Source: Saprospiraceae bacterium (GTDB taxonomy: Bacteria > Bacteroidota > Bacteroidia > Chitinophagales > Saprospiraceae). From it: 21,526 bases of DNA. The notes under the pieces are model-generated. The model did not search any database. It saw only the letters and a list, made by a program, of their open reading frames with translations, and was not told the DNA's origin. Shown here in pieces: positions 1 to 9,500 of this stretch. How positions within the stretch are numbered: the stretch's first letter is position 1; every line of letters starts with the position of its first letter. The stretch lies in the NCBI GenBank assembly GCA_013042795.1, contig JABDPK010000149.1, positions 1 to 21,526 on the forward strand, given 5' to 3'. The translations under genes were made by a program, and so were the position numbers.

Positions 1-278
1 TGCTGTACATTCAACGAGTACAATCCAGTATATCCTTCGGCGCCAAATTCTTCTCCTGTGAATACAATTTGAGTGGCATTATTACTTAAACCAGATTCTG
101 AAAGGACCGAATTTTGTTCAATTCTGTATTGATCACTTAGTATACCCGCATTGTTACTGATTCCAATTTCTATTGCTTCTTCAAGTGAAATCCTGATATC
201 CTGGGCAATTGTATTAAATGTGCCCAAAATCAGAAATGTACTTATAATTTCTTTGAGAAATAATGTTCTATTTTTCAT
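1..278 (-). CDS. TolC/CzcC-family outer-membrane channel, N-terminal part, runs off the left edge
   Basis: At least 92 residues are visible, starting at the ATG at 278. Residues 1-26 form a Sec signal peptide ending in IAQ before D27. The mature start (ISLEEAIEIGISNNAGIL, about 29-46) is the typical opening of outer-membrane efflux proteins. The stretch IVFTGEEFG further on resembles CzcC-like channels of Bacteroidota. The gene starts only 21 nt after the stop of the His-rich adaptor, so the two are almost certainly cotranscribed. By family knowledge it forms the outer-membrane exit duct of a tripartite metal RND pump; the pump itself would be expected beyond the left edge. The C-terminal part is missing only because the window ends. 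Confidence 0.82.
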   Translation of the reverse strand, partial: MKNRTLFLKEIISTFLILGTFNTIAQDIRISLEEAIEIGISNNAGILSDQYRIEQNSVLSESGLSNNATQIVFTGEEFGAEGYTGLYSLNVQ

Positions 279-299
279 TTATGTAATTGTTAAAATGAT

Positions 300-1820
300 T
301 TAATGTTCATGACCGTGGGATGGAATTGAAGACGACATAGATGCCATCTTTAGCTGATATGCACCTGTGGTAACCACCCAATCACCTTCCTCCAGACCTT
401 TAAGTACCTGGATGTTAATCCCATCATTCAGACCAGGTTCAATCTCTCTTTTTTCAAAGCTTTCTCCTGAGGTTTGTACATACACGAAACTGGAATTGAA
501 ATCTATAAGGAGTGCACTTAAAGGCACTACAAGCTGGTCTTCTATTGGTGTTGTTTCAAGGAAAATTTCAACAAATGAGCCAGGAACCAGATCAGCCAGG
601 TTGTCCAGTTCAAAAAGAACCGGAATTAAATGTGTATGATCTACTAATGATTTTCCATATGAAACCATTTTACCATTATAGTCTTCTATAGATTGTACTT
701 CTTCCATGAAAGCCGTTTTAAAATTGGCTGTTTTTATCAAAGGAAGTTGGGGTAGATGTTTTTGAGAAACATCAGCTTGCAAGATCAATTTTTTATTGGT
801 GGAAATTTCAAGTAAAGGAGTTCCTTCTTCGACATACTGCCCGTCATGTATCATAAGCTTTTTTATAAAGCCTGAAACCGGAGCTTTAACATATTGTCCT
901 CCCGGAGTATAGCTGTCTTTGAGAGTCTGGAATTGAGACAAAGCTATTTCATAATCCATTTTCCTTTTTTCTAATTCTTTCCTTCCGATGATTTTCTGTT
1001 CATATAGTTTTTCAGCTCTTTGGAAGTCCATTTTACTTTGATCCAGTGTGGACCGGGCAATATTAAATTTCTCTTTCAGATTCGCCAGCATTAGACCTTT
1101 GCTGTCGACTTTGAATAAATTATCACCTGCTTTGACATCTCTTCCTTCCTGTAAGTTTTTATTCATGATATATACAATACCACTACTCTTGGCAATCAGG
1201 TATTTTTCATCTCCTTTAACAGCTTGAATTTCACCCGAGGTGTGAATAATATTATTTATTGATTTTCTTTGGATTTCTGTAACAGCAAATTCAGTATTCC
1301 ATTGTTGTTCCTTTAAAAATGAAACTTCATCACCTTTGTTGATTGCAGTTGTTGTATTGTCTGCTTCTTCATAATGATCATATACATTAATGTCATTTAT
1401 TTCAAAAGTATCTTCGAACAATTCGGTTTTCAGGGTGAAAATAATCCTGTAATTTCCACTTGATGAATTATTGAGTTCAACCTGAAAAATTCCAGGTGAA
1501 GAAATAACGCCTTTAGTAGCTTTGTTAGTAGAATCAGACATTTTTGACCATTTCACAGTCAATAACCCATTCTCAATCGCTTTGAAACTGATTAAATCTG
1601 TAAAATGGGCAGCAATTTTGAAATTCTGATTTGTTAAAAGTGCTGGAAATTCAACAAATAATTCTGATCTATTGCCACGTAGTGTGTATGAGGTACCTTG
1701 TGGCATATCGATTTCATTCCCATGATTATGACCATCATGTGTATGATCATGATTGTGGCAAGAACCAACTAATAGTATGGTGCAGCCCATTAAAATGGTA
1801 TGTTTTATAAATCTCATCAT
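300..1820 (-). CDS. His-rich lipoprotein periplasmic adaptor of a metal-efflux RND system (CzcB/CusB type)
   Basis: This 506-residue membrane-fusion protein links an inner-membrane RND pump to an outer-membrane channel. Residues 1-21 form a lipoprotein signal (LVGSC, Cys21), so the protein is probably lipid-anchored. Directly after Cys21 comes a His-rich tail with His at 22, 24, 26, 28, 31 and 33, and the C-terminus ends SHGHEH; both look like metal-binding ends. Residues about 44-146 form an extra N-terminal beta domain. The two lipoyl half-motifs lie at about 204-240 and 308-341, separated by an alpha-hairpin (about 241-303). The C-terminal barrel and proximal domain end with VVTTGAYQLKMAS, characteristic of CzcB-like adaptors in Bacteroidota. 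The exact metal cannot be read from sequence. The start could be Met1 or Met2. It follows the small His-rich gene and precedes the channel gene. Confidence 0.9.
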   Translation of the reverse strand: MMRFIKHTILMGCTILLVGSCHNHDHTHDGHNHGNEIDMPQGTSYTLRGNRSELFVEFPALLTNQNFKIAAHFTDLISFKAIENGLLTVKWSKMSDSTNKATKGVISSPGIFQVELNNSSSGNYRIIFTLKTELFEDTFEINDINVYDHYEEADNTTTAINKGDEVSFLKEQQWNTEFAVTEIQRKSINNIIHTSGEIQAVKGDEKYLIAKSSGIVYIMNKNLQEGRDVKAGDNLFKVDSKGLMLANLKEKFNIARSTLDQSKMDFQRAEKLYEQKIIGRKELEKRKMDYEIALSQFQTLKDSYTPGGQYVKAPVSGFIKKLMIHDGQYVEEGTPLLEISTNKKLILQADVSQKHLPQLPLIKTANFKTAFMEEVQSIEDYNGKMVSYGKSLVDHTHLIPVLFELDNLADLVPGSFVEIFLETTPIEDQLVVPLSALLIDFNSSFVYVQTSGESFEKREIEPGLNDGINIQVLKGLEEGDWVVTTGAYQLKMASMSSSIPSHGHEH

Positions 1821-1857
1821 ATAAAGTAAATGTTAATTCAATTGCGAGTAATAATTA

Positions 1858-1875
1858 ACTCTTATTGTTAAGAGT
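1858..1875. repeat. Inverted repeat upstream of the metal adaptor gene
   Basis: ACTCTTA and TAAGAGT are perfect 7-nt arms separated by TTGT. The dyad lies in the 97-nt gap between the His-rich gene and the adaptor gene, 38 nt upstream of the adaptor start. No U-tract follows on the minus strand, so it is not an obvious intrinsic terminator. It could be an operator or a processing hairpin in the transcript. No function is shown. Confidence 0.4.
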
Positions 1876-1917
1876 CAAACATTGAAAATTTGCCAGCCGG
1901 CTTTAAAACTTGATGAA

Positions 1918-2349
1918 TTAACTGAAAGAAGGTGGGGCTCTGAGTGATGTACTCGTGCTTAATAATGTATGATGCCTTAATAAATGGTGTTCTTCATCGC
2001 GAAAGTCCTTTTCAATATTTTTCAAGGATATATCACTAGTCTTCAATGAAAGGTAATCCCTATTATTATCAATGACTTTGATTTTGGTAATTGGGTTAAC
2101 ATTACAGAGCAAATGTTCAGATTCATGATTACCAGAATCACAGACATGATCAAAAAGGTGACCTAAATAGTGAAAAATACCTATATGAAAGTGATGATCG
2201 TGGTGATGATCATTGTAACCGGTATGCTGATGGTCAGGACCAATACAAATTGTCTCATCGAGAGCGTTTTCTACATGCGGAAAAATGTGATGGCCTGTTG
2301 ATAACAGATAAAGAAAGAGAAAAAGATAAGCAGATACTTTCCTGAACAT
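1918..2349 (-). CDS. Small exported histidine-rich protein, first gene of the metal-efflux operon
   Basis: The gene encodes 143 residues, 20 of which are His. An N-terminal hydrophobic segment (about 5-18) looks like a signal peptide or anchor. The densest His cluster is NDHHHDHHFH at about 46-55; further His pairs are at 121-122 and 126-127. Cys occurs at 35, 70 and 82. The C-terminus ends SLRAPPSFS. I do not recognise a named family. Position and composition suggest a periplasmic metal-binding or metal-buffering protein that works with the adaptor and channel behind it; this is inference. The start ATG at 2349 is the only Met before the signal segment. A good -33/-7 promoter pair lies immediately upstream, which would make the transcript nearly leaderless. 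Confidence 0.8.
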   Translation of the reverse strand: MFRKVSAYLFLFLYLLSTGHHIFPHVENALDETICIGPDHQHTGYNDHHHDHHFHIGIFHYLGHLFDHVCDSGNHESEHLLCNVNPITKIKVIDNNRDYLSLKTSDISLKNIEKDFRDEEHHLLRHHTLLSTSTSLRAPPSFS

Positions 2350-2356
2350 ATGATCA

Positions 2357-2387
2357 CAAAAATATTTAATTAATACATGAAATCAAA
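2357..2387 (-). promoter_or_regulatory. Bacteroidota-type promoter for the His-rich/metal-efflux operon
   Basis: Reading the minus strand, TTTG (2387-2384) is followed after 19 nt by TATTTTTG (2364-2357). This matches the -33 TTG / -7 TAnnTTTG consensus described for Bacteroidota primary sigma factors, with ordinary spacing. The start codon begins at 2349, only 7 nt past the -7 box, so the mRNA leader would be only a few nucleotides long. Confidence 0.5.
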
Positions 2388-2418
2388 TGTGACAAATTAT
2401 AATGTTTGTGTAAATCTA

Positions 2419-3972
2419 TCAGTTTGAAGATGATACCAGTAGTTCCTGTAACGAGATGACATCTATATAATTGTTATTTAAGCTATAAAGATTATCACCA
2501 AGTACTTTAACATTAAAACCACCGGAAATGGTACTTATTAAATTGTCATGTTGATCAAAAATCAGGATTTGCTTGTTATTTGAAACAAAGGTGTGAGAAT
2601 TGTGATTTAAGATTGGAATAAAAATATTATCACCATCATGAATTTGTTTGCAAGTCAGGTTTTTATCGACACCAACAACAAACTCCTTACTGGTTTTAAG
2701 GTCTTTGGAAGTTTTAAAATAAGCCAGCGTTGAATCCAGCTTTGGCAATGAAAAAACTTCATTTTCCCTGGTCTTAAGGTATACACGGTCGTCGTAAGCA
2801 AATCTGAATGTCTTGTCAATGTCATTTCCGGGATTACCTTCTTTGATGACTTTGCCATCTGAAGTATCGAATAAAATCATTCTTTCTGCATACAAGAGGA
2901 ATAAATGGGCATTAACCATTTTTGCAGACCTTATATAATCTTTTGGATAATCGAGTTCTGTTCTGTAAAGCATGGTCCCGTCTTTCTTATTGTATTTAGC
3001 AACCGAAGCTTTACCGTACCGTATATTTCCTGCCGGCGTGGAATTGGTCATACCCAGGCTGACAAGAATTATAGAATTATCTTTTTCTATAAGACCGGAT
3101 TTTGAACTTTCATCATTATTGAGCGGTTGGGACCAGATGATATTACCCTCGTAATCATAAAGAGAAATATTTGTACTGCTGGCAAAATATAAATGATGGT
3201 CAACACTATCGACAAGGATATTTGAACAGACATTATAAACATTGTTATTTCCCCAGATAAAATTGAATTTATTTTTACCTACAGTTTCTTCATGACTCCA
3301 TCCTTCGCCTGTAGCCTGGTTGACAGCATGCAAGCCCGATGCACTAATCAAAGCTGTATTATCATCAAGACGTAAAAATTCTCGCCACCCTCTTTTACTT
3401 GGTATTTTACGTTCCCAAAGCAACTCACCTGAATTCAAATTAAAACCCTGCAAATTGATACCTGCATCTTTTAACCGTTTCATATTATACCCAATACCCA
3501 CATCCTGCTCAGGGAATACAAACACAAGGTCATTTTTTCGTTCCCATAACAATTCGCCTGAGTATAGATCAGTCCCGATTAATTTGTAAGGTCTTTTTCG
3601 GACGATTACATTGTCATGATACTGTATATAGTTTTTCCCGAAGTCAATTTCTTTATACCACTCAATTTTGTCCTTATTCAGGTCAAACTGCAGGAGGTGT
3701 CCTTTGAGCCTGTAAGTATTTTCTCGTTTCAGTTTTTTTCTGAGATGAAGACTCATAAAATTCCTGACGGTATCCACATGAACAAATGTGACAGCTCTTT
3801 CAAAAGTATATCTTTTGGCATTTACCGGATTGCCTGTGATATTGTTACTTCCTACTTCAAGCTGAGTAATCTCGGGGACCAGGAAATCCTGACTTTTCGA
3901 TTCGGTTGGAACAGAAATCAACCCTTGAACCAGGCTTACAAACAATAAAAGTGACTTGAATTTTATCTTCAT
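2419..3972 (-). CDS. Exported PQQ-type beta-propeller protein of unknown function
   Basis: I choose the ATG at 3972 (517 residues), which places a clean signal peptide (about 1-27, MKIKFKSLLLFVSL then SKSQ) at the N-terminus. A longer reading would begin at a TTG at 3996 with eight extra residues. The body contains PQQ/quinoprotein-like propeller blades: HLLQFDLNKDKIEWYKEI, then SGELLWERK twice (about 138-146 and 181-189), a further ATGEG blade, and YDYEGNIIWSQPL. These patterns resemble BamB and the alcohol-dehydrogenase-like propellers, but no Cys pair or dehydrogenase residues are evident. The protein is longer than BamB, and a role in outer-membrane assembly is not supported. It lies 69 nt upstream of the metal-efflux operon on the same strand and diverges from the second efflux operon. 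Expression may be separate, because the His-rich gene has its own promoter. Confidence 0.78.
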   Translation of the reverse strand: MKIKFKSLLLFVSLVQGLISVPTESKSQDFLVPEITQLEVGSNNITGNPVNAKRYTFERAVTFVHVDTVRNFMSLHLRKKLKRENTYRLKGHLLQFDLNKDKIEWYKEIDFGKNYIQYHDNVIVRKRPYKLIGTDLYSGELLWERKNDLVFVFPEQDVGIGYNMKRLKDAGINLQGFNLNSGELLWERKIPSKRGWREFLRLDDNTALISASGLHAVNQATGEGWSHEETVGKNKFNFIWGNNNVYNVCSNILVDSVDHHLYFASSTNISLYDYEGNIIWSQPLNNDESSKSGLIEKDNSIILVSLGMTNSTPAGNIRYGKASVAKYNKKDGTMLYRTELDYPKDYIRSAKMVNAHLFLLYAERMILFDTSDGKVIKEGNPGNDIDKTFRFAYDDRVYLKTRENEVFSLPKLDSTLAYFKTSKDLKTSKEFVVGVDKNLTCKQIHDGDNIFIPILNHNSHTFVSNNKQILIFDQHDNLISTISGGFNVKVLGDNLYSLNNNYIDVISLQELLVSSSN

Positions 3973-4086
3973 GAATTTACTGAAACAGAATTTCAAACAA
4001 GATAAACGAACTTGTCTAAATAATATAGTTTGAGAATTCTCTTTCCTTAATTTTTAATCTTATCAATCCTGCTTTGTTATTGTTCA

Positions 4087-4100
4087 GTAACCCCGGTTAC
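4087..4100. promoter_or_regulatory. Operator-like dyad in the promoter of the RND operon
   Basis: GTAACC and GGTTAC are perfect 6-nt arms separated by CC. The dyad lies 22 nt upstream of the -7 element at 4123, where a -33 element would be expected, and no good TTG is visible there. A dyad in place of the -33 box is typical of a repressor or activator site. No regulator gene is in the window. Confidence 0.4.
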
Positions 4101-4122
4101 AAAGGCGTGAGTACAGACATCA

Positions 4123-4130
4123 TAAGTTTG
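4123..4130 (+). promoter_or_regulatory. -7 promoter element for the RND efflux operon
   Basis: TAAGTTTG exactly matches the Bacteroidota -7 consensus TAnnTTTG and lies 17 nt before the start codon at 4148. No convincing -33 TTG is present at the right distance; the dyad at 4087-4100 occupies that region, suggesting regulated transcription. Confidence 0.5.
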
Positions 4131-4147
4131 TATCACAATATCACGAT

Positions 4148-5458
4148 ATGATGATTCGATTAATATGGATTTCAATTTTGACTTTATCGCTTATCAGCCA
4201 GATTACGGCACAGGGGATAGTTACTATTTCGGAATCCGAACTTTTGGATAAAGGCTTATCCTCCAATATAGATCTGAGACGTCTGGAATATCATGTGAAA
4301 TCAGCACAAGGTGAATTAAAGACAACAAGTACAATGTCACTTCCTGATATCGGGATCAGTTATACTGCAATGTCAACAAATCAACCGCTTTCTGCCTTTG
4401 GTACCAAACTGAATCAGAGCAGGATTGGTGCAGCTGATTTCGACCCTGATTTTCTGAATAGTCCGGATCATATTGAAGATTTTTTTGGCAAGCTCGAAAT
4501 TCAGCATAGCTTTTATAATCCTGATCTGAAGTATTATAAAAAAGCTGCTGCTGCAAAAGTCGATATCGCCGGACTTCAGTTGGACAGAAAAAAGGACCAG
4601 GTCGTCCTGGAAATCAAAAAGTCATACCTGGACCTACAATTGGCTTACAAATCACTGGATGTCCTGAATGCCGCACTTCAATTTGCTAAAGAGAATGTTA
4701 GAATGGCAAAGGACAATGCTGACCAGGGGTATTTGCAAAGATCAGATCTACTGGCTGCAGAATTAAGGCAAAGAACAATTGAAAACCAGATCATCATGGC
4801 CGAATCTTCAATTGCAGATATTTCAGACTACCTCTCAGTCCTTGTGAATGATGATCCACAAACTGTTTATCAACCTGGTGACAGTCTGGCCATGCCTACA
4901 GATTTATTTTCTGATTTTGATTTGAATGAAAATAGATCAGACTTCAAAGCTTTGGAAAAGGTATCAGAAGCATATGCATCTCAAATGGAAGCTTACAAAA
5001 AGTCTTCTTTACCCCGGATAATAGGTTTTGCCAATTATGAATTACATGATGATACGCCATTTGCAGCCAATGGAAATGGCTATATGCTTGGAGTGGGTGT
5101 GCACTGGAACTTCCTGGGCAAGAAAAAGCAACAAGGAAAAATAAGCCAGAGTAAGGCTGAATATGAAAAGGCACAACTTCAATTGGAGCAATATTTATTA
5201 AATAACAAACTTGATCTGGCAAGAATGAAAAGAGTCCTCGAAGATTCAAGAAAGAATTTAGAATTGTCAGAATTGTCAGTCGAACAATCGGAAGAAGTTT
5301 TAAGGATACGAACCAATCGCTTTAATGAAGGTCTGGAAAAAACATCTGACTTACTGGCTGCAGAAGCTGATTTGGCGGAAAAGAGAATGTTATACTATAA
5401 AGCCATCTATCAATATAATCAAGCCCGGGTATACCTGGAATATTTAACCAAAGAATAA
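4148..5458 (+). CDS. TolC-family outer-membrane efflux channel
   Basis: This 436-residue protein begins with a signal peptide (1-22, ending ITAQ). It has the duplicated coiled-coil and beta-strand layout of outer-membrane efflux proteins, with long helical stretches at about 100-220 and 320-430. Residues about 78-100 (NQPLSAFGTKLNQ then ADFDP) are a signature of one TolC subgroup, in which an xAFG..LNQ stretch is followed by a DF.P motif. The near-repeat LLAAELR in the first half and LLAAEADLAEKR in the second fits the internal duplication. The protein should trimerise to make the outer-membrane duct for the adaptor and pump encoded behind it; the adaptor starts 17 nt after its stop. Start: tandem ATGs, the first being at 4148. 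Confidence 0.9.
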   Translation: MMIRLIWISILTLSLISQITAQGIVTISESELLDKGLSSNIDLRRLEYHVKSAQGELKTTSTMSLPDIGISYTAMSTNQPLSAFGTKLNQSRIGAADFDPDFLNSPDHIEDFFGKLEIQHSFYNPDLKYYKKAAAAKVDIAGLQLDRKKDQVVLEIKKSYLDLQLAYKSLDVLNAALQFAKENVRMAKDNADQGYLQRSDLLAAELRQRTIENQIIMAESSIADISDYLSVLVNDDPQTVYQPGDSLAMPTDLFSDFDLNENRSDFKALEKVSEAYASQMEAYKKSSLPRIIGFANYELHDDTPFAANGNGYMLGVGVHWNFLGKKKQQGKISQSKAEYEKAQLQLEQYLLNNKLDLARMKRVLEDSRKNLELSELSVEQSEEVLRIRTNRFNEGLEKTSDLLAAEADLAEKRMLYYKAIYQYNQARVYLEYLTKE

Positions 5459-5475
5459 AGCAAACAAACAATAAA

Positions 5476-6555
5476 ATGAGTAATCAATTTTTATTAATAG
5501 CGATAGGAGTCATCCTGCTTGGCATGTCTTCATGCAGTAAGAGTGGTGAAAAAATCACTTATACAGATAATTCACCTGTTATAAATGTTCAGGTCAACAC
5601 GCTCAAGGAAGGAAGTTCCGGGCAGGTGTTATCGGCAAGCGGTAAGATAGAGGCTGCTGATAATGCAAGGATCAGTACCAGGATGATGGGATACATTGAA
5701 AGAATAAATGTAGAACAGGGAGATATGGTCAGGAAAGGGCAGTTATTGGTGCGCATCAATAGCAGTGATCTTCTTGCACAGCAAGCACAAATAGATGCAG
5801 GGATACTGGAAGCAAAGGCTAATCTAAATAATATAGAGAAAGACCTCAATCGATACAAGAGATTATATGAAAACAAAAGTGCCACAGATAAAGAACTGGA
5901 TGATATCCAGGCGCATTATGAGATGGCAAAAGCAAGGCTCGAATCTGTCAAGCAAAAAAGAAACGAACTGGATGTTCAATTTTCATATACCAATATAAAA
6001 GCGCCAATCTCAGGTATAGTCAGCGCCAGGATGGCCAACGAAGGAGATCTTGCAAATCCGGGCATGCCAATACTGGAAATAGAGTCCCACAAAGATCTTG
6101 AGGTTGTAGCGATGGTTCCCGAATCAGAGATAGGAACTATTGAAATGAATTTACCTGTGACCGTTCAGGTACCTGCAGCGAATGAAAAGCTCAATGCAAA
6201 GGTTACAGAAATTGCTCCATCAGCAAAATATACAGGTGGCCAATACCAGGTAAAAGCATCACTGGATTCAAAAAGTGAGCTGCTAAAACCCGGTATGTAT
6301 GCTACTGTAGATTTCCCGGTCCAGGGCAAAAGGAAGATGGGGACATTAATGATTCCCCGATCTTCACTTATAAAAAAGGGGCAACTACAAGGCGTTTATA
6401 CCATTAGTGAGGATAACAGGGCATTGTTGAGATGGCTCCGACTTGGAAAAACATATGGAGAAAATATCGAAGTTCTATCAGGCTTGACTGCAGGCGAAAA
6501 GTATGTATTGTCTGCTGAAGGAAAGTTAGTCAATGGATCAAAAGTTAACTATTAA
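5476..6555 (+). CDS. RND efflux periplasmic adaptor (membrane-fusion lipoprotein)
   Basis: This 359-residue protein carries a lipoprotein signal (GMSSC, Cys20), so it is probably anchored in the inner membrane facing the periplasm. The lipoyl half-motifs lie at about 60-96 (GYIERINVEQGDMVRKGQLL) and 171-204 (IKAPISGIVSARMANEGD). The alpha-hairpin between them (about 97-165) would contact the TolC-type channel. A beta-barrel (about 205-280) and a membrane-proximal domain follow. Unlike the minus-strand adaptor in this window, it has no His-rich ends, arguing against a metal substrate. It sits between channel and pump genes in one operon (gaps of 17 and 26 nt). Confidence 0.92.
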   Translation: MSNQFLLIAIGVILLGMSSCSKSGEKITYTDNSPVINVQVNTLKEGSSGQVLSASGKIEAADNARISTRMMGYIERINVEQGDMVRKGQLLVRINSSDLLAQQAQIDAGILEAKANLNNIEKDLNRYKRLYENKSATDKELDDIQAHYEMAKARLESVKQKRNELDVQFSYTNIKAPISGIVSARMANEGDLANPGMPILEIESHKDLEVVAMVPESEIGTIEMNLPVTVQVPAANEKLNAKVTEIAPSAKYTGGQYQVKASLDSKSELLKPGMYATVDFPVQGKRKMGTLMIPRSSLIKKGQLQGVYTISEDNRALLRWLRLGKTYGENIEVLSGLTAGEKYVLSAEGKLVNGSKVNY

Positions 6556-6581
6556 AATTCACCAATTAAAAAGTAAGAATA

Positions 6582-9500
6582 ATGAAAGAAGGACTGGCGG
6601 GAAAATTGGCGAAAGGTTTTATTAGTTCTAAACTGACCGTTCTCCTGATGATCGTATTTATGGTTGTGGGCGTTTGGAGTTCATTTTTGATACCCCGTGA
6701 AGAAGAACCGCAGATTGATGTTCCTATGGCAGATATCTTTGTTGGTTACCCGGGTGCAAGTCCGAAAGAAGTAGAGTCGAGGGTAGTCAAGCCACTTGAG
6801 AAATTGATTTCAAATATCAATGGCGTTGAATATGTCTATGCCACGGCCATGGAAGAGCAGGCGATGGTCATTGTCCAGTTTTATGTAGGAGAAGATATTG
6901 AAAGATCTTTTGTCAAACTGTACAACGAGATCAATAAGCACATGGACCAGATGCCGGCGGGAGTCACTTTTCCTTTGGTAAAAACCCGTGCCATAGACGA
7001 TGTGCCCATTCTTGGATTGACCTTGTGGAGTGATAACTATGATGATTTTCAGCTAAGGCAAATGGCTGAGGAACTCAGTAATGAAATAGAGAATATTAGA
7101 GATGTTTCGGCAACTAATCTTATTGGTGGACGAAGCAGGCAACTTCGTGTTGTACTCGATAAAACCAAATTGTCTGAAAGCAAGATCGATTTTCTCAATA
7201 TTGCCGGTATGATCCAGGCGAATAATCAGCAGTTAAGCGCCGGGACTTTTTCAAAAGGAGATGAAGAATTTTATATTAACACTGGTGACTTCCTCAAGAG
7301 TGTGAAAGATCTGGAACAGATCGTCGTCGGTGTCAATCAAGACCAGCCTGTCTACCTCAGGCAGGTTGCAGAAATAACTGATGGACCCGAGATCCCAAAT
7401 AATTATGTATCCTTTGGATATGGAAATGCCAGTCCTGAAAAATCAAAGTATAGTTCAGAATACCAGGCTGTCACTTTATCTGTCGCAAAACGTAAAGGTG
7501 CTGATGCAATGAAAATTGCAGATGTTATAATATCCAAACTGGATCATCTTGGGCAAACACTTATTCCTGATGACGTTACTGTAGAAGTTACCAGGAACTA
7601 TGGTGAAACAGCATCCCAGAAAGTATCTGAATTATTATTACATCTCTTCGGTGCAATTATCGCAGTAACTTTCGTAGTCATGCTTGCCATGGGATGGCGA
7701 GGCGGACTGGTTGTCTTTTTGTCTGTACCCATCACATTTGCATTGACACTGTTGAGCTACTATATGCTGGATTACACGCTCAACAGGATCACTTTATTTG
7801 CCCTTGTATTTGTAACAGGTATCGTGGTGGATGATTCAATCATTATCGCCGAGAACATGCACCGCCATTTCAAGATGAACAGATTACCATTCAAGCAGGC
7901 TGCATTATATGCAATCAATGAAGTAGGAAATCCAACCATACTTGCAACATTTACTGTGATTGCTTCAGTACTTCCCATGGCATTTGTGTCAGGATTGATG
8001 GGGCCTTATATGTCGCCCATGCCAATAGGGGCCTCCATAGCCATGTTGCTGTCTTTGTTTGTAGCATTGACCATAACCCCATACCTGGGTTATATTTTCC
8101 TGAGGGAAAAGGATAAGAATGGAAAGAAGAAAGTGAAAGCAGAAAAGGAATTATCAGATACGCTCATTTACAGAATATATAATTGGTTTGAAAGACCCCT
8201 TATTGAAAGTCGTATAAAAAGGTATTTATTCCTGGGTATTACATTTCTGCTATTGATCGGATCTGTGGCCATGTTTTTCACAAAATCTGTGGCGGTCAAG
8301 ATGTTGCCATTTGACAACAAAAATGAGTTCCAGGTAATCATCGATATGCCTGAAGGAACCACTCTTGAACGGACCGCCGGTGTCACACGCGAAATAGCTC
8401 AATATATATCTCAAAAAGATGAGGTCATGAGTTATCAAAGTTATGTAGGTACATCTGCACCCATAACTTTTAATGGCCTGGTAAGGCATTATGACCTCAG
8501 AGGTGGTAGTAACATGGCCGATATCCAGGTGAATCTGACCGACAAACATGACAGGGATCTTCAAAGTCATGATATTGCAAAAGCCTATCGTCCCGGCGTT
8601 CAAAAAATTGCAGCAAAATATAATGCCAATGTTAAAATAGTTGAAGTGCCACCTGGACCCCCAGTCTTATCAACCATAGTCGCAGAAGTATATGGACCTG
8701 ACTATGATGAACAGATAAGGCTCGCTGGTCAGGTTGAAGATATTCTAAGGAATACCGTTGATGTCGTTGATATTGATTGCATGGCTGAAGAAGACCAGAA
8801 AGAATTTGAATTTTCTGTTGACAAGGTCAAAGCAATGAATTACGGTGTGTCTCCTCAACAGATCTCTCAAACAATGAATATGGCATTATCCGAGAGACCT
8901 GTTTCTACCTTATACCAGGAAGAATCCCATACTCCAGTAGGTATTGTTCTTGCATTGGACGAATCAGACAAGACTTCTGTTTCAGATATTTCTGCCCTGA
9001 AGATCAAATCGGCAATGGATCAGATGGTCAGCGTATCCGAGCTTGTCAATATCAAGGAGGAGTTGAGAGAAAAGAATATATACCGAAAAAATCAAAAACG
9101 TGTCGTTTATGTGCTGGCAGATATGGCTGGAGAGTTGGAGAGTCCTGTTTATGCGATTCTGGGTATGTCAGATAAACTTAAGGCTATGGATCTGCCTGAA
9201 GGATTCTCTATGAATGAATTGTACCTTTCTCAACCCGAATTTGTAGATGACTATACAGTCAAATGGGATGGTGAATGGCAGATTACCCTGGAAGTTTTCC
9301 GAGATCTGGGTATTGCATTCCTGGGTGTCATCATCATCATATATATTCTGATTGTGGGCTGGTTCCAAAACTTCAAAGCGCCAGTTGTCATGATGGTTGC
9401 TATTCCGCTTTCACTGGTTGGAATTGTACTTGGACATTGGTTGATGGGGGCATTTTTCACTGCTACTTCGTTTATTGGAATGATTGCCCTGGCAGGAATC

